Positions 1-17,500 of a DNA stretch of 64,000 nt are shown in pieces. Made by a program: the position numbers and the translations under genes. Source of the stretch: Megachile rotundata (lineage: Eukaryota; Arthropoda; Insecta; Hymenoptera; Megachilidae); assembly GCF_050947335.1 (NCBI RefSeq), contig NC_134983.1, positions 248,001 through 312,000 on the forward strand, given 5' to 3'. Every line of letters starts with the position of its first letter. The first letter of the stretch is position 1. Under the pieces are notes generated by a model. The model made no database searches, was not told the origin of the DNA, and worked only from the letters and a program-made list of their open reading frames with translations.

Positions 1-371
1 ACAATCACACAAGCACACAATCACTCAATCACACAATCACACAATCACACAATCACACTATCACACAATCACAATCACACAGTCACACAATCTCAATCAC
101 GCAATCACACAATCACGATCACACAATCACACAATCACACAATCACACAATCACACAATCACACAATCACACAATCACACAATCACACAATCACAAACTC
201 ACACAATCACACAGACACAATCACACAATCACAATCACACAATCACAATCACACAATCACACAATCACACAATCACACAATCACACAATCACACAATCAC
301 ACAAGCACACAATCACTCACTCACACAATCACACAATCACACAATCACACAATCACACAATCACACAATCA
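1..371. repeat. Left edge of the array before the 1.9-kb repeat block
   Basis: This stretch holds the landmark order acaagcac, actcaatc, acactatc, acacagtc, an aatctcaatcacgc junction, acgatc, acaaactc and acagacac, then a second acaagcac at about 302. The same order appears near 14.1-14.46 kb and 31.2-31.55 kb, so it is another copy of a widespread block. It precedes the first copy of the 1.9-kb higher-order repeat. No gene or other feature is visible. Confidence 0.7.
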
Positions 372-2279
372 CACAATCACACAATCACACAGTCACACAG
401 TCACACAATCACACAACCACACAATCACACAATCACACAATCACACAATCACGCACTCACACATTCACACAGACACAATCACACAATCACAATCACACAA
501 TCACAATCACACAATCACAATCACACAATCACACAATCACACAATCACACAATCACACAATCACACAATCACACAATCACACAATCACACAATCACACAA
601 TCACACAATCACACAATCACACAATCACACAATCACACAATCACACAATCACACAATCACACAATCACGGTCACACAATCACGGTCACTCAATCACGGTC
701 ACACCATCACGGTCACAAAATCACGGTCACACAATCACGGTCACACAATCACACAATCACACAATCACACAATCACACAATCACACAATCACACAATCAC
801 TCAATCACACAATACCACACTCACACAATAACACACTCACACAATCACACAGTCACAATCACACAATCACGATCGCACAACCACACAATCACACAAACAC
901 ACAATAACACAATCACACAATCACACAATCACACAATCACACAATCACACAATCACACAATCACACAATCACACAATCACACAATCACACAATCACACAA
1001 TCACACAATCACGCAATCACACAATCACACAATCTCACAATCACACAATCACACAATCACTCAGTCACACAATCACACAATCACACAATCACAATCGCAC
1101 AATCACAATTACACAATCACACAATCACACAATCACACAATCACACAATCACACAATCACAATCACACAGTCACACAATCTCAATCACGCAATCACACAA
1201 TCACGATCACACAATCACACAATCACACAATCACACAATCACACAATCACACAATCACACAATCACACAATCACACAATCACACAATCACACAATCACAC
1301 AGTCACACAATCACACAACCACACAATCACACAATCACACAATCACACAATCACGCACTCACACAATCACACAGACACAATCACACAATCACAATCACAC
1401 AATCACAATCACACAATCACACAATCACACAATCACACAATCACACAATCACACAATCACACAATCACACAATCACACAATCACACAATCACACAATCAC
1501 ACAATCACACAATCACACAATCACGCAATCACACAATCACACAATCACACAATCACACAATCACGCAATCACACAATCACACAATCACTCAGTCACACAA
1601 TCGCACAATCACACAATCACACAATCACACAATCACACAATCACACAATCACACAATCACACAATCACACAGTCACACAGTCACACAATCACATAACCAC
1701 ACAATCACACAATCACACAATCACACAATCACACAATCACACAATCACGCACTCACACAATCACACAGACACAATCACACAATCACAATCACACAATCAC
1801 AATCACACAATCACACAATCGCACAATCACACAATCACACAATCACACAATCACAATATCACACAATCACACAATCACACAATCACACAATCACACAATC
1901 ACACAATCACACAACCACACCATCACTCAATCACACAATCACACAATCACACAATCACACAATCACACAATCACAATCGCACAATCACAATTACACAATC
2001 ACACAATCACACAATCACACAATCACACAACCACACAATCACACAATCACACAATCACACAATCACACACTCACACAATCACACAGACACAATCACACAA
2101 TCACAATCACACAATCACAATCACACAATCACAATCACACAATCACAATCACACAATCGCAATCACACAATCACAATCACACAATCACAATCACACAATC
2201 ACAATCACACAATCCCAATCACACAATCACAATCACACAATCACACAATCACAATCACACAATCACAATCACACAATCA
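372..2279. repeat. Higher-order repeat, about 1.9 kb, copy A
   Basis: First of three tandem copies. Landmarks in order: paired acagtc units (389), acgcactc followed by acattc (451), an acggtc cluster (from 667), the aataccac breaker (811), acataacc (1691) and the acaatcgc/acaatccc dimer zone (about 2,060-2,240). The same marks recur exactly 1,908 bp downstream (2297, 2359, 2575, 2719, 3599). Upstream of about 370 the sequences no longer match, which sets the left edge. Edges lie in plain acacaatc runs and are approximate. Confidence 0.8.
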
Positions 2280-4187
2280 CACAATCACACAATCACACAG
2301 TCACACAGTCACACAATCACACAACCACACAATCACACAATCACACAATCACACAATCACGCACTCACACATTCACACAGACACAATCACACAATCACAA
2401 TCACACAATCACAATCACACAATCACAATCACACAATCACACAATCACACAATCACACAATCACACAATCACACAATCACACAATCACACAATCACACAA
2501 TCACACAATCACACAATCACACAATCACACAATCACACAATCACACAATCACACAATCACACAATCACACAATCACGGTCACACAATCACGGTCACTCAA
2601 TCACGGTCACACCATCACGGTCACAAAATCACGGTCACACAATCACGGTCACACAATCACACAATCACACAATCACACAATCACACAATCACACAATCAC
2701 ACAATCACTCAATCACACAATACCACACTCACACAATAACACACTCACACAATCACACAGTCACAATCACACAATCACGATCGCACAACCACACAATCAC
2801 ACAAACACACAATAACACAATCACACAATCACACAATCACACAATCACACAATCACACAATCACACAATCACACAATCACACAATCACACAATCACACAA
2901 TCACACAATCACACAATCACGCAATCACACAATCACACAATCTCACAATCACACAATCACACAATCACTCAGTCACACAATCACACAATCACACAATCAC
3001 AATCGCACAATCACAATTACACAATCACACAATCACACAATCACACAATCACACAATCACACAATCACAATCACACAGTCACACAATCTCAATCACGCAA
3101 TCACACAATCACGATCACACAATCACACAATCACACAATCACACAATCACACAATCACACAATCACACAATCACACAATCACACAATCACACAATCACAC
3201 AATCACACAGTCACACAATCACACAACCACACAATCACACAATCACACAATCACACAATCACGCACTCACACAATCACACAGACACAATCACACAATCAC
3301 AATCACACAATCACAATCACACAATCACACAATCACACAATCACACAATCACACAATCACACAATCACACAATCACACAATCACACAATCACACAATCAC
3401 ACAATCACACAATCACACAATCACACAATCACGCAATCACACAATCACACAATCACACAATCACACAATCACGCAATCACACAATCACACAATCACTCAG
3501 TCACACAATCGCACAATCACACAATCACACAATCACACAATCACACAATCACACAATCACACAATCACACAATCACACAGTCACACAGTCACACAATCAC
3601 ATAACCACACAATCACACAATCACACAATCACACAATCACACAATCACACAATCACGCACTCACACAATCACACAGACACAATCACACAATCACAATCAC
3701 ACAATCACAATCACACAATCACACAATCGCACAATCACACAATCACACAATCACACAATCACAATATCACACAATCACACAATCACACAATCACACAATC
3801 ACACAATCACACAATCACACAACCACACCATCACTCAATCACACAATCACACAATCACACAATCACACAATCACACAATCACACAATCACAATCGCACAA
3901 TCACAATTACACAATCACACAATCACACAATCACACAATCACACAACCACACAATCACACAATCACACAATCACACAATCACACACTCACACAATCACAC
4001 AGACACAATCACACAATCACAATCACACAATCACAATCACACAATCACAATCACACAATCACAATCACACAATCGCAATCACACAATCACAATCACACAA
4101 TCACAATCACACAATCACAATCACACAATCCCAATCACACAATCACAATCACACAATCACACAATCACAATCACACAATCACAATCA
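2280..4187. repeat. Higher-order repeat, about 1.9 kb, copy B
   Basis: Second copy, offset 1,908 bp from copy A at every landmark I checked. It carries the same private marks as A, including the aataccac breaker at 2719 (aataacac in most other blocks) and acataacc at 3599. It ends in the same acaatcgc/acaatccc zone (aatccc at 4127). Confidence 0.8.
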
Positions 4188-4435
4188 CACAATCACACAA
4201 TCACACAATCGCACAATCACTCAGTCACACAATCACACAATCACACAATCACTCAATCACACAATCACACAATCACACAGTCACACAATCACACAATCAC
4301 ACAATCACACAGTCACACAATCACACAATCACGCAATCACACAATCACACAATCACACAACCACACAATCACACAATCACACAATCACACAATCACACAA
4401 TCACACAATCACACAATCACACAATCACACAATCA

Positions 4436-6295
4436 CACAATCACGGTCACACAATCACGGTCACTCAATCACGGTCACACCATCACGGTCACAAAATCAC
4501 GGTCACACAATCACGGTCACACAATCACACAATCACACAATCACACAATCACACAATCACACAATCACACAATCACTCAATCACACAATACCACACTCAC
4601 ACAATAACACACTCACACAATCACACAGTCACAATCACACAATCACGATCGCACAACCACACAATCACACAAACACACAATAACACAATCACACAATCAC
4701 ACAATCACACAATCACACAATCACACAATCACACAATCACACAATCACACAATCACACAATCACACAATCACACAATCACACAATCACGCAATCACACAA
4801 TCACACAATCTCACAATCACACAATCACACAATCACTCAGTCACACAATCACACAATCACACAATCACAATCGCACAATCACAATTACACAATCACACAA
4901 TCACACAATCACACAATCACACAATCACACAATCACAATCACACAGTCACACAATCTCAATCACGCAATCACACAATCACGATCACACAATCACACAATC
5001 ACACAATCACACAATCACACAATCACACAATCACACAATCACACAATCACACAATCACACAATCACACAATCACACAGTCACACAATCACACAACCACAC
5101 AATCACACAATCACACAATCACACAATCACGCACTCACACAATCACACAGACACAATCACACAATCACAATCACACAATCACAATCACACAATCACACAA
5201 TCACACAATCACACAATCACACAATCACACAATCACACAATCACACAATCACACAATCACACAATCACACAATCACACAATCACACAATCACACAATCAC
5301 GCAATCACACAATCACACAATCACACAATCACACAATCACGCAATCACACAATCACACAATCACTCAGTCACACAATCGCACAATCACACAATCACACAA
5401 TCACACAATCACACAATCACACAATCACACAATCACACAATCACACAGTCACACAGTCACACAATCACATAACCACACAATCACACAATCACACAATCAC
5501 ACAATCACACAATCACACAATCACGCACTCACACAATCACACAGACACAATCACACAATCACAATCACACAATCACAATCACACAATCACACAATCGCAC
5601 AATCACACAATCACACAATCACACAATCACAATATCACACAATCACACAATCACACAATCACACAATCACACAATCACACAATCACACAACCACACCATC
5701 ACTCAATCACACAATCACACAATCACACAATCACACAATCACACAATCACAATCGCACAATCACAATTACACAATCACACAATCACACAATCACACAATC
5801 ACACAACCACACAATCACACAATCACACAATCACACAATCACACACTCACACAATCACACAGACACAATCACACAATCACAATCACACAATCACAATCAC
5901 ACAATCACAATCACACAATCACAATCACACAATCGCAATCACACAATCACAATCACACAATCACAATCACACAATCACAATCACACAATCCCAATCACAC
6001 AATCACAATCACACAATCACACAATCACAATCACACAATCACAATCACACAATCACACAATCACACAATCGCACAATCACTCAGTCACACAATCACACAA
6101 TCACACAATCACTCAATCACACAATCACACAATCACACAGTCACACAATCACACAATCACACAATCACACAGTCACACAATCACACAATCACGCAATCAC
6201 ACAATCACACAATCACACAACCACACAATCACACAATCACACAATCACACAATCACACAATCACACAATCACACAATCACACAATCACACAATCA
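4436..6295. repeat. Higher-order repeat, about 1.9 kb, copy C
   Basis: Third copy, aligned to about 2,568-4,435 with an offset of 1,868 bp (acggtc 2575 to 4443, aataccac 2719 to 4587, acataacc 3599 to 5467) and later 1,860 bp (aatccc 4127 to 5987). The offset differs from A-to-B by 40 bp, five 8-mers. The breakpoint phase also differs: C starts at the acggtc cluster, not at the paired acagtc units, so it arose in a separate exchange. It ends where acacgatc units begin at 6303. Confidence 0.78.
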
Positions 6296-6302
6296 CACAA
6301 TC

Positions 6303-6540
6303 ACACGATCACACGATCACACGATCATACGATCACACGATCACACGATCACACGATCACTCGATCACACACTCACACAATCACACAGTCACAATCACAC
6401 AATCACACAATCACACAATCACACGAACACACGATCACACGATCACACGATCACACGATCACACGATCACACGATCACACGATCACACGATCACACGATC
6501 ACACGATCACACGATCACACGATCACACGATCACACGATC
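6303..6540. repeat. CpG-bearing acacgatc cluster 1
   Basis: Two runs of the G-containing unit acacgatc: 6303-6368, with one atacgatc and one actcgatc, and 6421-6540, one acacgaac plus 14 acacgatc. A short plain stretch separates them. Each unit carries a CpG and a GATC site. An identical layout lies at 16601-16838. Confidence 0.88.
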
Positions 6541-6994
6541 ACACAATCACGCAATCACACAATCACGCAATCGCAATCACGCAATCACAGTCACACAATC
6601 ACAATCACACAATCACAATTACACAATTACTCAATCACACAAGCACACAAGCACACAATCACACAATCACACAATCACACAATCACACAATCACACAATC
6701 ACACAATCACACAATCACACAATCACACAATCACACAATCACACAACCACACAATCACAAAATCACAAAATCACACAATCACACAATCACACAATCATAC
6801 AATCACACAATCACTCAATCACACAATCACACAATCACACAGTCACACAATCTCAATCACGCAATCACACAATCACAAAATCACACAATCACACAATCAC
6901 ACAATCACACAATCACACAATCACACAATCACAAAATCACACAGTCACACAAGCACACAATCACAATCACGCAATCACACAATCACAATCACAC

Positions 6995-7106
6995 AATCAC
7001 GGTCACACAATCACGGTCACACAATCACGGTCACTCAATCACGGTCACACAATCACGGTCACACAATCACGGTCACACAATCACGGTCACACAATCACGG
7101 TCACAC
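6995..7106. repeat. 14-bp array, acacaatc + acggtc, eight copies
   Basis: acggtc recurs at 6999, 7013, 7027, 7041, 7055, 7069, 7083 and 7097, an exact 14-bp period, with one actcaatc replacing acacaatc. The same eight-fold array starts at 17313. Similar but shorter acggtc clusters, often six copies with one acaaaatc, are scattered through the window (for example 667, 2575, 4443, 44491, 63607). Confidence 0.85.
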
Positions 7107-7186
7107 AATCACACAATCACACAATCACACAATCACACCATCACACAATCACACAATCACACAATCACACAATCACAAAATCACAC

Positions 7187-7536
7187 AATCACAATCACAC
7201 AATCACAATCACACAATCACAATCACACAATCACAATCACACAATCACAATCACACAATCACAATCACACAATCACAATCACACAATCACAATCACACAA
7301 TCACAATCACACAATCACAATCACACAATCACAATCACACAATCACAATCACACAATCACAATCACACAATCACAATCACACAATCACAATCACACAATC
7401 ACAATCACACAATCACAATCACACAATCACAATCACACAATCACAATCACACAATCACAATCACACAATCACAATCACACAATCACAATCACACAATCAC
7501 AATCACACAATCACAATCACACAATCACAATCACAC
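7187..7536. repeat. 14-bp array, acacaatc + acaatc, about 25 copies
   Basis: A clean run in which 8-mer and 6-mer alternate, giving a 14-bp period for about 350 bp with no substitution that I noticed. It is much more uniform than the surrounding array. The duplicate lies at 17501-17823. Confidence 0.87.
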
Positions 7537-10492
7537 AATCACACAATCACACAATCACACAATCACACAATCACACAATCACACAATCACACAATCACAC
7601 AATCACACAATCACACAATCACGGTCACACAATCACGGTCACTCAATCACGGTCACACAATCACGGTCACAAAATCACGGTCACACAATCACGGTCACAC
7701 AATCACACAATCACACAATCACACAATCACACAATCACACAATCACACAATCACACAATCACTCAATCACACAATAACACACTCACACAATAACACACTC
7801 ACACAATCACACAGTCACAATCACACAATCACGATCGCACAACCACACAATCACACAAACACACAATAACACAATCACACAATCACACAATCACACAATC
7901 ACACAATCACACAATCACACAATCACACAATCACACAATCACACAATCACACAATCACACAATCACACAATCACACAATCACACAATCACACAATCTCAC
8001 AATCACACAATCACACAATCACACAAGCACACAATCACTCACTCACACAATCACACAATCACACAATCACACAATCACACAATCACACAATCACACAATC
8101 ACACAATCACACAGTCACACAGTCACACAATCACACAACCACACAATCACACAATCACACAATCACACAATCACGCACTCACACATTCACACAGACACAA
8201 TCACACAATCACAATCACACAATCACAATCACACAATCACAATCACACAATCACACAATCACACAATCACACAATCACACAATCACACAATCACACAATC
8301 ACACAATCACACAATCACACAATCACACAATCACACAATCACACAATCACACAATCACACAATCACGGTCACACAATCACGGTCACTCAATCACGGTCAC
8401 ACCATCACGGTCACAAAATCACGGTCACACAATCACGGTCACACAATCACACAATCACACAATCACACAATCACACAATCACACAATCACACAATCACTC
8501 AATCACACAATAACACACTCACACAATAACACACTCACACAATCACACAGTCACAATCACACAATCACGATCGCACAACCACACAATCACACAAACACAC
8601 AATAACACAATCACACAATCACACAATCACACAATCACACAATCACACAATCACACAATCATACAATCACACAATCACACAATCACACAATCAGACAATC
8701 ACACAATCACACAATCACACAATCACACAATCACACAATCACGCAATCACACAATCACACAATCTCACAATCACACAATCACACAATCACTCAGTCACAC
8801 AATCACACAATCACACAATCACAATCGCACAATCACAATTACACAATCACACAATCACACAATCACACAATCACAATCACACAGTCACACAATCTCAATC
8901 ACGCAATCACACAATCACGATCACACAATCACACAATCACACAATCACACAATCACACAATCACACAATCACACAATCACACAATCACACAGTCACACAA
9001 TCACACAACCACACAATCACACAATCACACAATCACACAATCACGCACTCACACAATCACACAGACACAATCACACAATCACAATCACACAATCACAATC
9101 ACACAATCACAATCACACAATCACACAATCACACAATCACACAATCACACAATCACACAATCACACAATCACACAATCACACAATCACACAATCACACAA
9201 TCACACAATCACACAATCACACAATCACACAATCACGCAATCACACAATCACACAATCACTCAGTCACACAATCGCACAATCACACAATCACACAATCAC
9301 ACAATCACACAATCACACAATCACACAATCACACAATCACACAGTCACACAGTCACACAATCACACAACCACACAATCACACAATCACACAATCACACAA
9401 TCACGCACTCACACAATCACACAGACACAATCACACAATCACAATCACACAATCACAATCACACAATCACAATCACACAATCACACAATCACACAATCAC
9501 TCAGTCACACAATCGCACAATCACACAATCGCACAATCACACAATCACACAATTTCACAATCACACAATCACACAATCACACAGTCACACAGTCACACAA
9601 TCACATAACCACACAATCACACAATCACACAATCACACAATCACACAATCACACAATCACGCACTCACACAATCACACAGACACAATCACACAATCACAA
9701 TCACACAATCACAATCACACAATCACAATCACACAATCACACAATCGCACAATCACACAATCACACAATCACACAATCACACAATCACAAAATCACACAA
9801 TCACACAATCACACAATCACACAATCACACAATCACACAATCACACAACCACACCATCACTCAATCACACAATCACACAATCACACAATCACACAATCAC
9901 ACAATCACAATCGCACAATCACAATTACACAATCACACAATCACACAATCACACAATCACACAACCACACAATCACACAATCACACAATCACACAATCAC
10001 ACACTCACACAATCACACAGACACAATCACACAATCACAATCACACAATCACAATCACACAATCACAATCACACAATCACAATCACACAATCGCAATCAC
10101 ACAATCACAATCACACAATCACAATCACACAATCACAATCACACAATCCCAATCACACAATCACAATCACACAATCACACAATCACAATCACACAATCAC
10201 AATCACACAATCACACAATCACACAATCGCACAATCACTCAGTCACACAATCACACAATCACACAATCACTCAATCACACAATCACACAATCACACAGTC
10301 ACACAATCACACAATCACACAATCACACAGTCACACAATCACACAATCACGCAATCACACAATCACACAATCACACAACCACACAATCACACAATCACAC
10401 AATCACACAACCACACAATCACACAATCACACAATCACACAATCACACAATCACACAATCACACAATCACACAATCACACAATCACACAATC

Positions 10493-10746
10493 ACACGATC
10501 ACACGATCACACGATCATACGATCACACGATCACACGATCACACGATCACACGATCACTCGATCACACACTCACACAATCACACAGTCACAATCTCACAA
10601 TCACACAATCACACAATCACACGAACACACGATCACACGATCACACGATCACACGATCACACGACCACACGATCACACGATCACACGATCACACGATCAC
10701 ACGATCACACGATCACACGATCACACGATCACACGATCACACGATC
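10493..10746. repeat. CpG-bearing acacgatc cluster 2
   Basis: Same two-run layout as the cluster at 6303, with 16 units in the second run (10619-10746), one of them acacgacc. The acgacc variant is shared with the cluster at 20771 but not with those at 6303 and 16601. The stretch between the runs has a private aatctc near 10,592. Confidence 0.87.
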
Positions 10747-11589
10747 ACACAATCACGCAATCACACAATCACGCAATCGCAATCACGCAATCACAGTCAC
10801 ACAATCACAATCACACAATCACAATTACACAATTACTGAATCACACAAGCACACAAGCACACAATCACACAATCACACAATCACACAATCACACAATCAC
10901 ACAATCACACAATCACACAATCACACAATCACACAATCACACAATCACACAATCACACAATCACACAATCACACAACCACACAATCACAAAATCACAAAA
11001 TCACACAATCACACAATCACACAATCATACAATCACACAATCACCCAATCACACAATCACACAATCACACAGTCACACAATCTCAATCACGCAATCACAC
11101 AATCACGATCACACAATCACGGTCACACAATCACGGTCACACAATCACGGTCACACAATCACGGTCACACAATCACGGTCACTCAATCACGGTCACACAA
11201 TCAAGGTCACACAATCACGGTCACACAATCACGGTCACACAATCACACAATCACACAATCACACAATCACACAATCACACAATCACACAATCACACGATC
11301 ACAAAATCACACAATCACACAATCACACAATCACACAATCACACAATCACAAAATCACACAGTCACACAATCACACAATCACAATCACGCAATCACACAA
11401 TCACAATCACACAATCACGGTCACACAATCACGGTCACACAATCACGGTCACTCAATCACGGTCACACAATCACGGTCACACAATCACGGTCACACAATC
11501 ACGGTCACACAATCACGGTCACACAATCACACAATCACACCATCACACAATCACACCATCACACAATCACACAATCACACAATCACACA

Positions 11590-12550
11590 ATCACAAAATC
11601 ACACAATCACAATCACATAATCACAATCACACAATCACAATCACACAATCACAATCACACAATCACAATCACACGATCACAATCACACAATCACAATCAC
11701 ACTATCACACAGTCCCACACTCACACAGACACACAATCACACAATCACAATCACGCAATCACACAAGAACGATCACAAAATCACGATCGCACAACCACAC
11801 AATCACACAATCACACAATCACACTATCACACAATCACACAATCACACAATCACACAATCACACAATCACGGTCACACAATCACGGTTACTCAATCACGG
11901 TCACACAATCACGGTCACAAAATCACGGTCACACAATCACGGTCACACAATCACACAATCACACAATCACACAATCACACAATCACACAATCACACAATC
12001 ACACAATCACACAATCACACAATCACACAATCACACAATCACACAATCACACAATCACACAATCACACAATCACACAATCTCACAATCACACAATCACAC
12101 AATCACACAATCCGACAATCACACAATCACACAATCACACAATCACACAGTCACACAGTCACACAATCACACAACCACACAATCACACAATCACACAATC
12201 ACACAATCACACAATCACACAATCACACAATCACAAAATCACACAATCACACAATCACACAATCACACAATCACACAATCACAAAATCACACAGTCACAC
12301 AATCACACAATCACAATCACGCAATCACACAATCACAATCACACAATCACGGTCACACAATCACGGTCACACAATCACGGTCACTCAATCACGGTCACAC
12401 AATCACGGTCACACAATCACAATCGCACAATCACAATTACACAATCACACAATCACACAATCACACAATCACACAATCACAATCACACAGTCACACAATC
12501 TCAATCACGCAATCACACAATCACGATCACACAATCACACAATCACACAA
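11590..12550. repeat. Segment present in copy 1 of the 10.3-kb duplication but missing from copy 2
   Basis: The segment holds acataatc (about 11,614), a short 14-bp run, acactatc with acagtccc (about 11,70x), acagacac, the unique acaagaac unit (about 11,765), an acggtc cluster and acaaaatc units. Copy 2 goes at about 21,860 from the accatc pair straight to acaagcac, and the copy-to-copy offset falls from 10,270 to 9,318 bp. Whether copy 2 lost it or copy 1 gained it cannot be told here. Confidence 0.72.
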
Positions 12551-15500
12551 TCACACAATCACACAATCACACAATCACACAATCACACAATCACACAATC
12601 ACACAATCACACAAGCACACAATCACTCAATCACACAATCACACAATCACACAATCACACAATCACACAATCACACAATCACGCACTCACACAATCACAC
12701 AGACACAATCACACAATCACAATCACACAATCACAATCACACTATCACTCAGTCACACAATCACACAATCACACAATCACACAATCACACAATCAGACAA
12801 TCACACAATCACACAATCACACAATCACACAGTCACACAGTCACACAATCACACAACCACACAATCACACAATCACACAATCACACAATCACACAATCAC
12901 ACGATCACACGATCACACGATCACACGATCACACGATCACACGATCACACAATCACACATTCACACAATCGCACAATCACACCATCACACAATCACACCA
13001 TCACACAATCACACAATCACACATTCACACAATCACGCAATCACAATCACGCAATCACAATCACGCAATCACACAATCACGGTCACACAATCACGGTCAC
13101 TCAATCACGGTCACTCAATCACGGACACACAATCACACAGTCACACAATCACTCACTCACACAATCACACAATCACACAATCACACAATCACACAATAAC
13201 AATCACACAATCACACAATCACACAATCAAACAATCACACAATCACACAATCACACAATCACACAATCACACAATCACACAATCACACAATCACACAACC
13301 ACACAACCACACAATCACACAATCACACAATCACACAATCACACAATCACACAATCACACAATCACTCAATCACACAATCACACAATCACAAAATCACAA
13401 GATCACACAATCACACAATCACACAATCACACAGTCACACAATCACACAACCACACAATCACTCAAGCACGCAGTCACAATCACACAATCACACAATCAC
13501 ACAATCACACGATCACACGATCACACGACCACACAATCACACATTCACACAATCACACAATCACACCATCACACAATCACACAATCACACAATCACACAA
13601 TCAGACAATCACACAATCATACAATCACACAATCACACAATCACACAGTCACACAGTCACACAATCACACAACCACACAATCACACAATCACACAATCAC
13701 ACAATCACACACTCACACAATCACACAGACACAATCACACAATCACACAATCACACAATCACACAATCACACTATCACACAATCACACAATCACACAATC
13801 ACACAATCACACAATCACTCAGTCACACAATCACACAATCACACAATCACAATCGCACAATCACAATTACACAATCACACAATCACACAATCACACAATC
13901 ACACAATCACACAATCACAATCGCACAATCACAATTACACAATCACACAATCACACAATCACACAATCACACAATCACACAATCACAATCACACAGTCAC
14001 ACAATCTCAATCACGCAATCACACAATCACGATCACACAATCACACAATCACACAATCACACAATCACACAATCACACAATCACACAATCACACAATCAC
14101 ACAATCACACAACAACACAATCACACAAGCACACAATCACTCAATCACACAATCACACAATCACACAATCACACTATCACACAATCACACAATCACACAA
14201 TCACACAATCACACAATCACTCAGTCACACAATCACACAATCACACAATCACAATCGCACAATCACAATTACACAATCACACAATCACACAATCACACAA
14301 TCACACAATCACACAATCACAATCACACAGTCACACAATCTCAATCACGCAATCACACAATCACGATCACACAATCACACAATCACACAATCACACAATC
14401 ACACAATCACACAATCACACAATCACACAATCACAAACTCACACAATCACACAGACACAATCACACAATCACAATCACACAATCACAATCACACAATCAC
14501 ACAATCACACAATCACACAATCACACAATCACACAATCACACAATCACACAATCACACAATCACACAATCACACAATCACACAGTCACACAATCACGGTC
14601 ACACAATCACGGTCACTCAATCACGGTCACACAATCACGGTCACAAAATCACGGTCACACAATCACGGTCACACAATCACACAATCACACAATCACACAA
14701 TCACACAATCACACAATCACACAATCACACAATCACACAATCACTCAATCACACAATAACACACTCACACAATAACACACTCACACAATCACACAGTCAC
14801 AATCACACAATCACGATCGCACAACCACACAATCACACAAACACACAATCACACAATCACACAATCACACAATCACACAATCACACAATCACACAATTAC
14901 ACAATCACACAATCACACCATCACACAATCACACAATCACACAATCACACAATCACAAAATCACACAATCACAATCACACAATCACAATCACACAATCAC
15001 AATCACACAATCACAATCACACAATCACAATCACACAATCACAATCACACAATCACAATCACACAATCACAATCACACAATCACAATCACACTATCACAC
15101 AGTCCCACAATCACACAATCACTCAGTCACACAATCACACAATCACACAATCACAATCGCACAATCACAATTACACAATCACACAATCACACAATCACAC
15201 AATCACAATCACACAGTCACACAATCTCAATCACGCAATCACACAATCACGATCACACAATCACACAATCACACAATCACACAATCACACAATCACACAA
15301 TCACACAATCACACAATCACACAATCACACAAGCACACAATCACTCAATCACACAATCACACAATCACACAATCACACAATCACACAATCACGCACTCAC
15401 ACAATCACACAGGCACAATCACACAATCACAATCACACAATCACAATCACACAATCACTCAGTCACACAATCACACAATCACACAATCACACAATCACAC

Positions 15501-16600
15501 AATCAGACAATCACACAATCACACAATCACACAATCACACAGTCACACAGTCACACAATCACACAACCACACAATCACACAATCACACAATCACACAATC
15601 ACACAATCACACGATCACACGATCACACGATCACACGATCACACGATCACACGATCACACAATCACACATTCACACAATCGCACAATCACACCATCACAC
15701 AATCACACCATCACACAATCACACAATCACACATTCACACAATCACGCAATCACAATCACGCAATCACAATCACGCAATCACAATCACGCAATCACAATC
15801 ACGCAATCACACAATCACCGTCACACAATCACAGTCACTCAATCACGGTCACTCAATCACGGACACACAATCACACAGTCACACAATCACTCAATCACAC
15901 AATCACACAATCACACAATCACACAATAACAATCACACAATCACACAATCACACAATCAAACAATCACACAATCACACAATCACACAATCACACAATCAC
16001 ACAATCACACAATCACTCAATCACACAATAACACACTCACACAATAACACACTCACACAATCACACAGTCACAATCACACAATCACGATCGCACAACCAC
16101 ACAATCACACAAACACACAATCACACAATCACACAATCACACAATCACACAATCACACAGACACAATCACACAATCACAATCACACAATCACAATCACAC
16201 AATCACAATCACACAATCACAATCACACAATCGCAATCACACAATCACAATCACACAATCACAATCACACAATCACAATCACACAATCCCAATCACACAA
16301 TCACAATCACACAATCACACAATCACAATCACACAATCACAATCACACAATCACACAATCACACAATCGCACAATCACTCAGTCACACAATCACACAATC
16401 ACACAATCACTCAATCACACAATCACACAATCACACAGTCACACAATCACACAATCACACAATCACACAGTCACACAATCACACAATCACGCAATCACAC
16501 AATCACACAATCACACAACCACACAATCACACAATCACACAATCACACAATCACACAATCACACAATCACACAATCACACAATCACACAATCACACAATC

Positions 16601-16838
16601 ACACGATCACACGATCACACGATCATACGATCACACGATCACACGATCACACGATCACTCGATCACACACTCACACAATCACACAGTCACAATCACACAA
16701 TCACACAATCACACAATCACACGAACACACGATCACACGATCACACGATCACACGATCACACGATCACACGATCACACGATCACACGATCACACGATCAC
16801 ACGATCACACGATCACACGATCACACGATCACACGATC
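16601..16838. repeat. CpG-bearing acacgatc cluster 3
   Basis: Copy of the cluster at 6303-6540, same length, 10,298 bp downstream, with the atacgatc, actcgatc and acacgaac units in the same places. Confidence 0.87.
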
Positions 16839-17308
16839 ACACAATCACGCAATCACACAATCACGCAATCGCAATCACGCAATCACAGTCACACAATCAC
16901 AATCACACAATCACAATTACACAATTACTCAATCACACAAGCACACAAGCACACAATCACACAATCACACAATCACACAATCACACAATCACACAATCAC
17001 ACAATCACACAATCACACAATCACACAATCACACAATCACACAATCACACAATCACACAACCACACAATCACAAAATCACAAAATCACACAATCACACAA
17101 TCACACAATCATACAATCACACAATCACTCAATCACACAATCACACAATCACACAGTCACACAATCTCAATCACGCAATCACACAATCACAAAATCACAC
17201 AATCACACAATCACACAATCACACAATCACACAATCACACAATCACAAAATCACACAGTCACACAAGCACACAATCACAATCACGCAATCACACAATCAC
17301 AATCACAC

Positions 17309-17420
17309 AATCACGGTCACACAATCACGGTCACACAATCACGGTCACTCAATCACGGTCACACAATCACGGTCACACAATCACGGTCACACAATCACGG
17401 TCACACAATCACGGTCACAC
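17309..17420. repeat. 14-bp array, acacaatc + acggtc, eight copies (second copy)
   Basis: acggtc at 17313, 17327, 17341, 17355, 17369, 17383, 17397 and 17411, matching the array at 6999 with an offset of 10,314 bp. Confidence 0.83.
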
Positions 17421-17500
17421 AATCACACAATCACACAATCACACAATCACACCATCACACAATCACACAATCACACAATCACACAATCACAAAATCACAC

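Larger units (their letters stand above)
5850..16147. repeat. Segmental tandem duplication of 10.3 kb, copy 1
   Basis: The marks agacac (5861), the atacgatc unit (near 6321), acacgaac (6421) and aattactc (6625) recur at 16159, 16619, 16719 and 16923, all 10,298 bp away. Further right, aattactg (10831), aaggtc (about 11203) and acataacc (9603) recur 10,270 bp away, and marks beyond 12.5 kb recur 9,310-9,346 bp away. The copy contains CpG-unit clusters, both kinds of 14-bp array and an older internal duplication of about 4.2 kb spacing. No genes. Confidence 0.8.
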
